From: Flavobacterium lacustre
GTDB taxonomy: Bacteria > Bacteroidota > Bacteroidia > Flavobacteriales > Flavobacteriaceae
DNA length: 64,000 nt
Direction of reading: 5' to 3'
NCBI RefSeq assembly: GCF_027474525.2
Contig: NZ_CP114882.2
Location: forward strand, 3,348,001 to 3,412,000
The notes beneath the pieces are model-generated. The model saw nothing but the letters and a program-made list of their open reading frames with translations. It ran no database searches and was not told the origin of the DNA. Shown piece after piece: positions 37,371 to 45,957 of the stretch. The position numbers and the translations under genes were made by a program. How positions within the stretch are numbered: the stretch's first letter is position 1; every line of letters begins with the position of its first letter.

Positions 37371-40300
37371 TTATTTCATAATTCGAACATTCATTTCCTC
37401 TACCTTTTTATCCGATAAAAGCGATGGTGCGCCAAATAATAAATCTTCGCTAGAACCTGTTTTCGGGAAAGCCATTACTTCTCTAATAGATGCTTTTTTC
37501 TCTAAAATCATCATCAAACGGTCAATTCCCCACGCAATTCCTCCGTGTGGCGGTGCACCGTATTGAAAGGCTTTATGCATCGTTCCAACGCTTTTTATCA
37601 TTTCTTCTTTGTTATACCCCATATTTCTATAAGTAGCTTCCAGAATCTCCGATTTATGCGCACGAACTGATCCTCCACCAATTTCGTAACCATTTAAGAT
37701 GATGTCGTATTGCTGAGCGATGATAGTTCCTATTTCATCATCATCCCCTTTCATATGCTTTTCAAGATCATAAATCGCAGGCATTGAGAACGGATTGTGC
37801 GTAAAGGTCCATCTTCCTTCATCTGTTCTTTCAAACATTGGGAAATCAACCACCCAAGCCGGACATAATTCCTTTGGATTGATTAAGTGCAATATTCTAC
37901 CCAATTCCTGACGAACAGCATCCAAAGCTTTGTTAGCCGTTGCATAATCTGCCGCTGAAAAGAATACAATATCTCCTACTTGTGCGTCAGTTGCTTTTAT
38001 AATTCCAGCTGCAATATCTTCACCTAAAAACTTAATAATTGGTGATTGCAACTCGTCTTCATTTACAATAATATAAGCCAATCCGCCTAAACCGTGCTGT
38101 TGCGCAATAGCGGTAAGGTTCTCGATTTGACCTTTGGACATACGCTTGTTTCCCTGATCTTTAGCCGAAACCTTGATACATTTTACAATTCCACCGTCCT
38201 CAATAGGTTTACTAAATACTTGGAAAGTCGTATTTTTTACAATATCGGTGATGTCTTGCATTTTTAATCCATAACGCAAATCTGGTCTGTCACAACCGTA
38301 GAAATCCATTGCGTCTTTGTAAGTAATAATTTCAAACGGACGCAAAATCCACTTGTTCCCGTATATTTTCTTCACTACTTCATTAAACATTTTGGTGTTT
38401 AAATCTATAATTTGCTGCATACTGCCATAAGCCATTTCCATATCCAATTGCGTGAATTCAGGCTGGCGGTCTCCACGAGAATCTTCATCTCTGAAACAAC
38501 GTGCAATTTGGAAATATTTTTCATAACCACTGACCATCAACATTTGTTTGAACTGCTGAGGTGCTTGTGGTAATGTATAAAACAAACCAGAACCTTTACG
38601 TGTAGGAACAATAAATTCACGTGCTCCTTCATCGGTTCCTGCACTTAAAATTGGTGTTTCAATTTCCAAGAATTCTTCTTCATCTAATATGTCACGCAAT
38701 AATTTAATTACTTTATGACGGTTTACGATGGCTCGTCGCACTTCTTCATTTCTGTGATCCAAAAACTTGTATTGAAAACGAATCGCTTCGTTCGTTTTGG
38801 CCGCTCTTTTAATCTCAAAAGGCAAGGTTTTCGATAAGTTTAAAATTTCCAACACTGAAGTTTCCAATTCAATTTTACCGGTACGCAAACCTGCATTATA
38901 ATCGTCTTCATTACGACCTACCACTTTGCCAGTAACAGAAATTACTGATTCTGGTTTTAATTTCACCAACTCATCGATGTTAGGAAATGATTCTCTACTG
39001 ATACGTAATTGAAAAATCTCAAAACTGGAATCACGCAAGTCAATAAACATCAATTCACCATGGTCACGAACACTCGCAACCCAACCAGACAACATCACTT
39101 CTTCGCCGATAGTTGCCTCTGATAATTGTGAAATTTTATGTGTTCTGTAGGTATCTTTTATAATAATAGGAATTTCAGGAAGCGTTTCTTCTTGACTTTC
39201 CTTTTCTTCTGAAACTGGTACTGACAAGTCGCTACTTGTCTCTACAGTATTTTTTTCCAAAATAGCGTCAGCACCTAATTTGTCTAAAATAATTTGACGA
39301 ATTACTTTTCCGTTCGCACCTTTTCCAATAACTCCTAAAACCTTACCAACCAAAATACCTGCTTTTCCTTGGTCACCCGCTTTAATATCATTGGCAACAG
39401 CCTCATTTTCTGAAATTACAGAAGCAATAACTTCTTGAATTTTATCTTCAGAAATAGTATTTTCTTCAAAGTACTTATTGTAATCAAAAGTTTGGTCTTT
39501 TAAATAACCTGTAATCGCATTTTGAACCAAAACGGCTGTGATTTTTTCGGCTTTAAATAATTTAAAAATATCCGTTAAATGAGCAATACTATGAATTTCA
39601 GCGTAATCTTCGGCCTTAATATTGTTTGCCAAAGTTTTAGCAACAAATGAAGGATCTTTGATTTCGTTATTTATTTCCACAAATGTCTGCGAACGCAACT
39701 TATCTGCCGTGAAAAATTTAGCGTCTTGTGGCAAAACACCTCCATTTATTAAAATAGATTCCACTGCATAAGGCAATGCACTTGTATCCACTTTAATCGC
39801 TTCAATCTCCGCTTTAATATTTACAAAAGGCAAATCCGGTTCCGAAATAAAACGATAATCGGCTTCGAATTCTTTTTTACGCATTACTTTGGTCTGCTTC
39901 AAATCAGCATCCCACAAAACTGTCGTTTGATCCGGTCTAAATTCTTTATTTTCAATAAAATAATTGAATTGTTTCTCCACTTCTTCTTTCAAAGCTTCCA
40001 CCATAAACTTAAACGAGTTTAAGTTTTTGATTTCCGTTCTTGGATTTAATTCGTAAGAATGTTTTTTGCGCAAAGACACAGAAACATCCGATTTAAATTC
40101 TCCTTTCTCCAAATTCGCTTCAGAGATTCCCAAGTTTTGAACAATACGTTGAATGTATTGCGCATAGGTTGAAGCATCTTCAATATTACGAATACAAGGC
40201 TCTGTAACAATTTCAATCAACGGAACACCAGCTTTGTTAAAATCAACTAACGAAATTTTCTTTTCGTGCATCAATTTGGCAGCATCCTCTTCAATATGAA

Positions 40301-40703
40301 CCTGTGTTAAATTCACGGTAAACTGCGTACCATCATTTCTATAACAAGAAACGTGTCCTTCAGGAATTATTGGATTGTGAAATTGCGTGATTTGAATATT
40401 TTTTGGGTTGTCCGGGTATTCGTAATGTTTTCGATCCCAAGAAATCACTTCATTACTAAATGACGATCCTACAGCTTTACCAAAATAAATCGCTTTTGTA
40501 ATCGCTTCTTTATTTAAAGCAGGCAAAACGCCCATTTGTCCCGTACAAACCGAACATATATTTTCGTTAGGTGTTTCTATTTCTTGATTTGGACAAGAAC
40601 AAAACAACTTGGTTTTGGTATTCAATCGAACGTGAGTTTCCAGTCCAATTACCAATTCTAAATCGTGGGCTTTTAAAGCCGCAGTTAATTGCTCCAATTC
40701 CAT
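37371..40703 (-). CDS. Fusion of amidotransferase subunit GatB and aspartyl-tRNA synthetase
   Basis: One uninterrupted 1110-residue reading frame encodes two complete enzymes. Residues about 1-485 are GatB: LELVIGLETHVRLNTKTKLFC, zinc cysteines 35, 37, 50 and 53, NKAGVPLIEIVTEP, ISEANLEKGEFKSDVSVS, and a YqeY-like tail ending near KLGADAIL. Residues about 486-515 are a linker rich in Glu, Ser and Pro. Residues about 517-1110 are a bacterial AspRS: OB-fold (VMLSGWVASVRDHGELMFID), class II motif 2 (ARCFRDEDSRGDRQPEFTQLD), a GAD domain (about 845-940) and motif 3 (GGIAWGIDRLMMIL). GatB phosphorylates the charged tRNA as part of GatCAB, and AspRS makes the Asp-tRNA it would act on. The start overlaps the gatA stop by one base (TAATG). 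Confidence 0.95.
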   Translation of the reverse strand: MELEQLTAALKAHDLELVIGLETHVRLNTKTKLFCSCPNQEIETPNENICSVCTGQMGVLPALNKEAITKAIYFGKAVGSSFSNEVISWDRKHYEYPDNPKNIQITQFHNPIIPEGHVSCYRNDGTQFTVNLTQVHIEEDAAKLMHEKKISLVDFNKAGVPLIEIVTEPCIRNIEDASTYAQYIQRIVQNLGISEANLEKGEFKSDVSVSLRKKHSYELNPRTEIKNLNSFKFMVEALKEEVEKQFNYFIENKEFRPDQTTVLWDADLKQTKVMRKKEFEADYRFISEPDLPFVNIKAEIEAIKVDTSALPYAVESILINGGVLPQDAKFFTADKLRSQTFVEINNEIKDPSFVAKTLANNIKAEDYAEIHSIAHLTDIFKLFKAEKITAVLVQNAITGYLKDQTFDYNKYFEENTISEDKIQEVIASVISENEAVANDIKAGDQGKAGILVGKVLGVIGKGANGKVIRQIILDKLGADAILEKNTVETSSDLSVPVSEEKESQEETLPEIPIIIKDTYRTHKISQLSEATIGEEVMLSGWVASVRDHGELMFIDLRDSSFEIFQLRISRESFPNIDELVKLKPESVISVTGKVVGRNEDDYNAGLRTGKIELETSVLEILNLSKTLPFEIKRAAKTNEAIRFQYKFLDHRNEEVRRAIVNRHKVIKLLRDILDEEEFLEIETPILSAGTDEGAREFIVPTRKGSGLFYTLPQAPQQFKQMLMVSGYEKYFQIARCFRDEDSRGDRQPEFTQLDMEMAYGSMQQIIDLNTKMFNEVVKKIYGNKWILRPFEIITYKDAMDFYGCDRPDLRYGLKMQDITDIVKNTTFQVFSKPIEDGGIVKCIKVSAKDQGNKRMSKGQIENLTAIAQQHGLGGLAYIIVNEDELQSPIIKFLGEDIAAGIIKATDAQVGDIVFFSAADYATANKALDAVRQELGRILHLINPKELCPAWVVDFPMFERTDEGRWTFTHNPFSMPAIYDLEKHMKGDDDEIGTIIAQQYDIILNGYEIGGGSVRAHKSEILEATYRNMGYNKEEMIKSVGTMHKAFQYGAPPHGGIAWGIDRLMMILEKKASIREVMAFPKTGSSEDLLFGAPSLLSDKKVEEMNVRIMK

Positions 40704-42100
40704 TATATTGTATCTTTTAAGAAGTTTGCGAACTTCAACACTAATTCATCATTATTTTTTGCTGCCGTAATTTGCAATCCGGTGCTTGTGCCCTGTGGTA
40801 CGGTTAAAGTTGGTAATTGTCCCAAACTAAAACCAACCGTATAAGCATCGGATAAATACATCGCCAACGGATCTTTTAAACTGTCTCCAATTTTAGGAGG
40901 AGTACTTGGTGTAACCGGCGATAAAATAATATCCACTGCCGCAAAATCTTTACTGAAGTTTTCCGAAATTTGATCTCTTAAAGCCAAACCTTTTAAATAT
41001 ATTTCATCTGAAAAACCTTGTGACAAAACTTGGTTTCCTCCTACAATTCTGCGTTTTGTTTCTTCCGAAAAGTTTTCAGAACGGGTCACCGCATAGGTTT
41101 CAATTAAATTCTCCGCTTCAATTCGGTTTCCGTAATTAGTTCCGTCTAAACGAGATAAATTCGAAGCCGTTTCAGCCATTGCCAATGTGTAATACGTTGA
41201 AACCAAAATATCAGATTTGAAAAAATCCAACTCTTTTACTTCAATTCCTTTGGCTTTTATTTTTTCGATACTAGCTAAAAAATCAGCTTTTATCTGTGTA
41301 TCAATAGCATCACTTTCGATAAAGTTCTTGAAATAACCTACCTTTTTCACAGGAGAAGTTGCAATCGCATCTTCACAGATTTCTGTTGAAGCGACTGAAG
41401 TTTGATCTTTTGGATCTTTCCCGCTCATTACATTCAACACAATTCGGATATCTTCAATGGATTTCGCCAATGGACCCACACAATCTGTAGAAGATGCATA
41501 AGCCATCAATCCAAATCGAGAAATTCTTCCGTAAGTTGGTTTAAAACCATAAATATGATTGTAACCGGCAGGCTGACGAATCGAACCTCCTGTATCTCCA
41601 CCAATAGAAAATACGGTATATTCTTTAGCAACGTTAACTGCAGAACCTCCGCTTGAACCTCCAGCAACTAATTCTGGGTCAATAGCATTTTTTACCGCTC
41701 CAAAAATGGTGTTTTCACTGGAAGATCCGTGACCAAAACTGTCACAATTTTCTTTTACTAACGGAATAGCACCTGCATCCAATAATTTCTGAATAGCAGT
41801 GGCCGTGTATGGCGATTTATAATTTCTTAACAATTCAGAACTTGCCGTTGTGTAAGTTCCTTGCAACATATACACATCTTTAATTCCAAAAGGAATTCCT
41901 TCCAACAAACCAATAGTTTCTCCTTTTGCAATTTTAGCATCGACTTTAGCCGCCAAATCCAGCGCCAAAGTATCTAACAAAGAATTGACAGAGTTATACG
42001 TATTTTGCTTAAGTAAGCCTAATTTTTCTTGTACCAAAGCAGTGCAAGTAATTTGTTTTGACACCAATTGTTGGTGTATTTTTTTTATTTGAGAATCCAT
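40703..42100 (-). CDS. gatA: Aspartyl/glutamyl-tRNA amidotransferase subunit A
   Basis: This 465-residue amidase-signature enzyme releases ammonia from glutamine and passes it to GatB. The Ser-cisSer-Lys triad is placed at Lys74 (LEGIPFGIKDVYM), Ser149 (VAGGSSGGSAVNVA) and Ser173 (SIGGDTGGSIRQPAGY), with the spacing known for GatA. The substrate loop HGSSSENTIFGAVKN and the C-terminal SPVTPSTPPKIGDS are also typical. It follows gatC with one base between them and overlaps the GatB-AspRS gene by one base, so translation of all three is probably coupled. Confidence 0.95.
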   Translation of the reverse strand: MDSQIKKIHQQLVSKQITCTALVQEKLGLLKQNTYNSVNSLLDTLALDLAAKVDAKIAKGETIGLLEGIPFGIKDVYMLQGTYTTASSELLRNYKSPYTATAIQKLLDAGAIPLVKENCDSFGHGSSSENTIFGAVKNAIDPELVAGGSSGGSAVNVAKEYTVFSIGGDTGGSIRQPAGYNHIYGFKPTYGRISRFGLMAYASSTDCVGPLAKSIEDIRIVLNVMSGKDPKDQTSVASTEICEDAIATSPVKKVGYFKNFIESDAIDTQIKADFLASIEKIKAKGIEVKELDFFKSDILVSTYYTLAMAETASNLSRLDGTNYGNRIEAENLIETYAVTRSENFSEETKRRIVGGNQVLSQGFSDEIYLKGLALRDQISENFSKDFAAVDIILSPVTPSTPPKIGDSLKDPLAMYLSDAYTVGFSLGQLPTLTVPQGTSTGLQITAAKNNDELVLKFANFLKDTI

Positions 42101-42101
42101 T

Positions 42102-42371
42102 TTATCCTTCTATAACTTTAGCAACTACTAAAAAACCATTTTTTTTGTTCGGGAAGTTTTCCAAAATGAGTTGTCTCTCCATAGCCGAACTCTCTATCAC
42201 AATATCTTCTCTTAAATTATTTACAGAAACACAATTATAATTGACAGTATTTGCAGCATTATCATTTGATGGAAGTGCATTTTTTATCACATCAAATAAT
42301 TTGTTCACGGACTCTGAAGGCTGTGCTCCTTTAATACTCGACAAGATGTCGACTGTCATTGTTTTGCTCAT
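42102..42371 (-). CDS. gatC: Atypical GatC subunit
   Basis: The protein has 89 residues from the ATG at 42371. An earlier ATG at 42395 lies only 14 bases after the promoter element and adds MTLKRIKI. The second half reads NNLREDIVIESSAMERQLILENFPNKKNGFLVVAKVIEG, which fits the GatC C-terminal signature (LRxD ... ENxPNxKNGFFVVPKVxE). That segment wraps around GatA and touches GatB. The first half (TVDILSSIKGAQPSESVNKLF) lacks the usual GatC helix motif IxxLAxLARLxL. The position directly before gatA supports the call. GatC stabilises the GatA-GatB contact. The divergent N-terminus may be an adaptation to the fused GatB-AspRS. Confidence 0.72.
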   Translation of the reverse strand: MSKTMTVDILSSIKGAQPSESVNKLFDVIKNALPSNDNAANTVNYNCVSVNNLREDIVIESSAMERQLILENFPNKKNGFLVVAKVIEG

Positions 42372-42408
42372 AATTTTAATTCGTTTTAAAGTCAAACTTT
42401 TAGGCTGG

Positions 42409-42416
42409 CAAAATTA
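42409..42416 (-). promoter_or_regulatory. Bacteroidota -7 element for the gat operon
   Basis: The minus strand reads TAATTTTG, matching TAnnTTTG, 38 bases upstream of the gatC ATG at 42371. The 220-base gap to the upstream gene makes an independent promoter plausible. Confidence 0.42.
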
Positions 42417-42592
42417 CGAAAGTTTTATTAGGGAATGATGTTTTATTTTAATGATTTCGATAGTTTTTTGTGAAAGAAGATGTTAATTTAACATTATGTT
42501 AGATTTGATTTCTTTGTTAAGAAACTATGTTGAAATAGTAATTAGTTCTGTAGAATAGAACTCGGATACAACTATTGAAAGCAAAACGGATT

Positions 42593-43042
42593 TTATTCAA
42601 TACTTTCAATCACATACATCGTTCCATTAATTTCGAACGAAAAGCCAATTGCATTTCCCATTAATTTATTTCCCAACGGAGATTGTGGTGACAATGCAAT
42701 AATATTGATTCCTTCGACACTAATTTTAGGAAGCGCTACACTTAAATACAAATAAATTCCATTGGCTTTGACCAAACTGCCTACAATTATAGTTGTGGCA
42801 ATTGTGGCAGAATCAATTTTGTCTAAAAGATTTTTTTGATCCAAAACTTCTCTCAATTTACGATTGAGTTTTTCCTGTTCGATATGCATCATAGACAAAG
42901 CCGTTTCGTGCTTATCACCGGCTGAACCTTTGGCATCATTCTTAGAATCTTCGGTAAGTGCCACAATCATATCTCTGAAAACATCGATTCGGTCTTGTAC
43001 TAATTGAAGGTAGTAGGTATGTATTTTTTGTTTAAAAGTCAT
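42593..43042 (-). CDS. GreA/GreB-like transcription factor family protein
   Basis: The protein has 149 residues from the ATG at 43042. An earlier ATG at 43090 overlaps the intergenic hairpin and adds MLKITLRSSVFTGRKN. An N-terminal coiled coil (about 1-75) has the turn SKNDAKGSAGDKHETALSMMHIEQEKL. A C-terminal FKBP-like Gre domain ends ALSPQSPLGNKLMGNAIGFSFEI. True GreA carries an acidic tip in a DLSENAEY turn to reach the RNA polymerase active site. Here the turn is different, so transcript-cleavage activity is doubtful and it may be a Gre-like polymerase binder. The family is often mislabelled as 3-oxoacyl-ACP synthase in Bacteroidota. Confidence 0.75.
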   Translation of the reverse strand: MTFKQKIHTYYLQLVQDRIDVFRDMIVALTEDSKNDAKGSAGDKHETALSMMHIEQEKLNRKLREVLDQKNLLDKIDSATIATTIIVGSLVKANGIYLYLSVALPKISVEGINIIALSPQSPLGNKLMGNAIGFSFEINGTMYVIESIE

Positions 43043-43057
43043 ATTTTTTCTTCCCGT

Positions 43058-43114
43058 AAAGACGCTAGATCGCAAAGTGATTTTAAGCACTTCACCCTAA
43101 AATTCAGCGTCTTT
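43058..43114. repeat. Intergenic inverted repeat between the TonB-type barrel and the Gre-like gene
   Basis: AAAGACGCT (43058-43066) and AGCGTCTTT (43106-43114) pair at a distance of 39 bases. A smaller AAGTG/CACTT pair lies inside. It may be a weak terminator or an RNA processing hairpin between the two genes. Confidence 0.4.
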
Positions 43115-43129
43115 TCGGATATTTATTTT

Positions 43130-44887
43130 TTAGAAATCAAATTTATAATTCGCTCCTACAACTACTTGTAAGCCTTGCACCGGATAATTCAACCATTTTT
43201 CATACGCTTGATTTGCAATATTATTACCTCTCAAAAAGGCCGTTAATCTATCGCTATATTTAAATCCAACATGAGCATTCAAATCAAAATACGCCTTCAA
43301 TGTAACTGGACTTGGAATTATCAGATAAACAATATCGGTGTTTAATTTTTGATCTTTTCGTTCCCCAACATAAAACACATTTACGCCTGCATACCATTTT
43401 TTAGTAATATCAAAATCAAGATTTGAATTCAGTTTAATTGTTGGTAAATTCCAAGCTTCTTTTTGTACATCATTTGTAAAACTGCTAAAGGTTCCATTGA
43501 TTCCAAAAGTAATATTTTCAGAGAAATCAGCTTTTAACTCTCCAAAAAAACGCACTGTTTTCATATCATCATAAACGACTTGCAGTGAATTTCCAAAAGC
43601 ATAATCTTCATTCGTACTACCTTCATTATAATCATTGCTTTTATACAACGCTTTATTTCTTTCATTCACATAAGAACCCCGAATATTATAGCTAACATTA
43701 TTGGCTAATTTTCCTTTTAAACCGGCAAAAATATCATATTGTTTGTCTGTTGGCGAAATACTTAATGTTGGCGAAACAAATGGGTTTTCATTCACAAAAT
43801 CCATATAAGAATTTTGTTCTAAATTCCCTTCGGCTCCGGCATAAAAAATCATCAAATCACCCACCACTTTGTATGAAGCATTAATTTGCGGATAAATGAA
43901 AAACTTATTATTGCTATTTTTTGTATCTAAACTATAAAATATTCCGGCACCAAAATGAAGCGTCCAATCGTCTTGCTGCATTTCAAAACTTGTGGCAATT
44001 CCAAAATTAGTAAAACCATATTCTATCTTTTTTGTATTGGTGTTCCAATAGTTTTTTTCGAAACTTCCCCCCAAATAATCCACAATTACATTTGTTTTTA
44101 TGGATTTATCCATCATTTCAATTTGAAAAGAAGGTTTCACATAAAACCTGTTTTCCGAAGATCCATAAGCATCCGAAAAATGATTGAATTTTAAGCTGGC
44201 TTCCTTAAAAAAACTGTTATTAAAATCCATTTTTCCACCTAAAGTAATCGTATTGTAGGTTTGTTGCGGCTGTATGCCTGACACCAAAGCATTTCTGTCA
44301 TAAGGAATTAATGCGTCACCAAAACCCATTGGCAAACCATACCAATTGTATATTTGATTTTGATATCCCAAATCAAAATTCCAAGAAAAATCAGTCGAAT
44401 TTGAACCATACGTCAAATCAATCGAAGTGTCAAAAAAAGCATCATCTAATTCCACTTTTTTTATTCCACCTTGTGATGAAAGATGGCGAAACATTCCGGC
44501 TACATAATCATTGGCATTCAAATCTTCGGTAACAAATAATTCAGCATTAAAAGTCCCGTAATTTCCACCGGCAAATGTTGCATAATTTTTGAATAAATGT
44601 TGTTGCTTTTCTTTTTCAACACCTTCCGCCTTTCCTTTGGATGGCGTAAAAGTCGAAGCCACAGGAAAAGAAAAAACCGTATACTTTACCGTTTCTTTTT
44701 TGGCCGTTGCCTCATCGTTCAAAGAAGGTGTTTCCTTAACTTTGAAAGCATCCGAAATGGTTGGCGTGTATGGCTTCACCACATTTACCGTTTCGGTTCC
44801 TATTTGCTCTTTCTTTTGTGCAAACGAAAATTGAAACGCAATAAGTAACAGACTTACAATTATTTTATTTGGGAAATTGATTTTCAT
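43130..44887 (-). CDS. TonB-dependent receptor-like outer membrane barrel without plug domain
   Basis: The protein has 585 residues. A signal peptide ends QFSFAQ. The mature protein starts with a conserved-looking segment, TETVNVVKPYTPTISDAF, then a low-complexity stretch, and from about residue 100 a long series of outer-membrane strands with aromatic ends (TFAGGNYGTFNAELFV, FSWNFDLGYQNQIYNWYG, ITLGGKMDFNNSFF) down to the terminal LQVVVGANYKFDF. There is no N-terminal plug or TonB box, and at 585 residues it is shorter than standard receptors. It may be a barrel acting with the large TPR protein two genes upstream. It belongs to the minus-strand block that leads to the gat operon. Confidence 0.82.
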   Translation of the reverse strand: MKINFPNKIIVSLLLIAFQFSFAQKKEQIGTETVNVVKPYTPTISDAFKVKETPSLNDEATAKKETVKYTVFSFPVASTFTPSKGKAEGVEKEKQQHLFKNYATFAGGNYGTFNAELFVTEDLNANDYVAGMFRHLSSQGGIKKVELDDAFFDTSIDLTYGSNSTDFSWNFDLGYQNQIYNWYGLPMGFGDALIPYDRNALVSGIQPQQTYNTITLGGKMDFNNSFFKEASLKFNHFSDAYGSSENRFYVKPSFQIEMMDKSIKTNVIVDYLGGSFEKNYWNTNTKKIEYGFTNFGIATSFEMQQDDWTLHFGAGIFYSLDTKNSNNKFFIYPQINASYKVVGDLMIFYAGAEGNLEQNSYMDFVNENPFVSPTLSISPTDKQYDIFAGLKGKLANNVSYNIRGSYVNERNKALYKSNDYNEGSTNEDYAFGNSLQVVYDDMKTVRFFGELKADFSENITFGINGTFSSFTNDVQKEAWNLPTIKLNSNLDFDITKKWYAGVNVFYVGERKDQKLNTDIVYLIIPSPVTLKAYFDLNAHVGFKYSDRLTAFLRGNNIANQAYEKWLNYPVQGLQVVVGANYKFDF

Positions 44888-45010
44888 TTTTATTATTTTT
44901 TTTGATAAAAGAAGGAAGAAATAAGACTTTACAAATTGTCTTTATCTTTTTCTTTTCCAGTTATCTCTTTTACTTTTTTTACTTTTTATTTATAACTCTT
45001 AGCCCGGAAT

Positions 45011-45874
45011 TTAAACTTCCCATTCGCCTTTTGCAATGAATTGCGTTTTCCCACCAATCTTAATATCAAAATGATTTTCAGTTAATTTTCCGTCAAAATA
45101 AATTCGAGATGGTCTGTTTATAAAATCTCCCTGATGATTGATAATTTGAATTTCCGGAGCGTAATATTTCAAAAGAAAAGCCTGTAAACAAGTACTAGCA
45201 CTTCCTGTCGCTGCATCTTCTTTGAGTTGATTGTCTTCTAAATACAACATTCTGCTGATAAGATTTTTTTCTTCCAGACAATAAAAATACAAGGCTCTGA
45301 AATTTGTTTTACAATGAGTCAGCAACCATTCATCCATTTTAACCTTATCCAAAACCAAATTCTCTAATGCTTTTTTATTTTTGAGAGGAACAATTACAAA
45401 TGCGCTTCCTGTGCTCACTTCCTGAACGGGATATTCAACATCAAAATCAGTACTGCTTAAATTGCTGAAGGATAAAATACCTTCTGCTGAAAAGATATCA
45501 AAAAACTGAGGTTGAGCAGCCTGTAACCAAACTAAATCGTCCGCTTGATGAATTGGAATTTCACCAATTGGAACTGATAACGTAATTTTTTCGGGTTGAT
45601 TTTCAAATATTTTATTCATCAAAACCCAAGAAGTTCCTATAATTGGATGTCCTGCAAACTTCATTTCGTACTCCGGAGTAAAAATTCTAATTTCCGCGGC
45701 GTTATTTTCAGGTTCAAGCTTCGTGATAAAAGTACTTTCCGCAAAGTTAATTTCACGGGCAATTTTTTGCATCTCTACGGCACTTAAAGCATCAGCCTCC
45801 AGGAAAACTGCCAATTGATTGCCTGCGTATTTTTTCTCTGCAAAAACATCAACGATGTAAAAAGATATATTCAT
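45011..45874 (-). CDS. PhzF family isomerase/epimerase-like protein
   Basis: This 287-residue protein has the two-lobed diaminopimelate-epimerase-like PhzF fold. The N-terminal FYIVDVFAEKKYAGNQLAVF and the catalytic Glu46 in NFAESTFI match the family. Also present are IRIFTPEYEMKFAGHPIIGTSWVL (PxxEvpFaGHptlG signature) near 63-86 and EDAATGSASTCLQAFLL near 218. PhzF makes a phenazine precursor in pseudomonads, but most members have unknown small-molecule substrates. No phenazine genes are present here, so the substrate is unknown. It lies between the TPR and barrel genes. Confidence 0.88.
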   Translation of the reverse strand: MNISFYIVDVFAEKKYAGNQLAVFLEADALSAVEMQKIAREINFAESTFITKLEPENNAAEIRIFTPEYEMKFAGHPIIGTSWVLMNKIFENQPEKITLSVPIGEIPIHQADDLVWLQAAQPQFFDIFSAEGILSFSNLSSTDFDVEYPVQEVSTGSAFVIVPLKNKKALENLVLDKVKMDEWLLTHCKTNFRALYFYCLEEKNLISRMLYLEDNQLKEDAATGSASTCLQAFLLKYYAPEIQIINHQGDFINRPSRIYFDGKLTENHFDIKIGGKTQFIAKGEWEV

Positions 45875-45957
45875 TCTCTTTGTTTTTTTGGCTTTCGATT
45901 ATTTAAAAAATATCATGCCGATTCTTCTTGTTTTCTTAATCCGATTCCCTGAATACT

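Noticed and set aside
37371..40703. The GatB-AspRS fusion as a sequencing artefact
   Set aside because: The linker is in frame, has normal amino acid composition and codon use for the genome, and no start codon with its own promoter was seen before the AspRS part. The chance of a false fusion is small but not zero.
45011..45874. Phenazine biosynthesis
   Set aside because: PhzF homologues are widespread and there are no other phenazine genes nearby.
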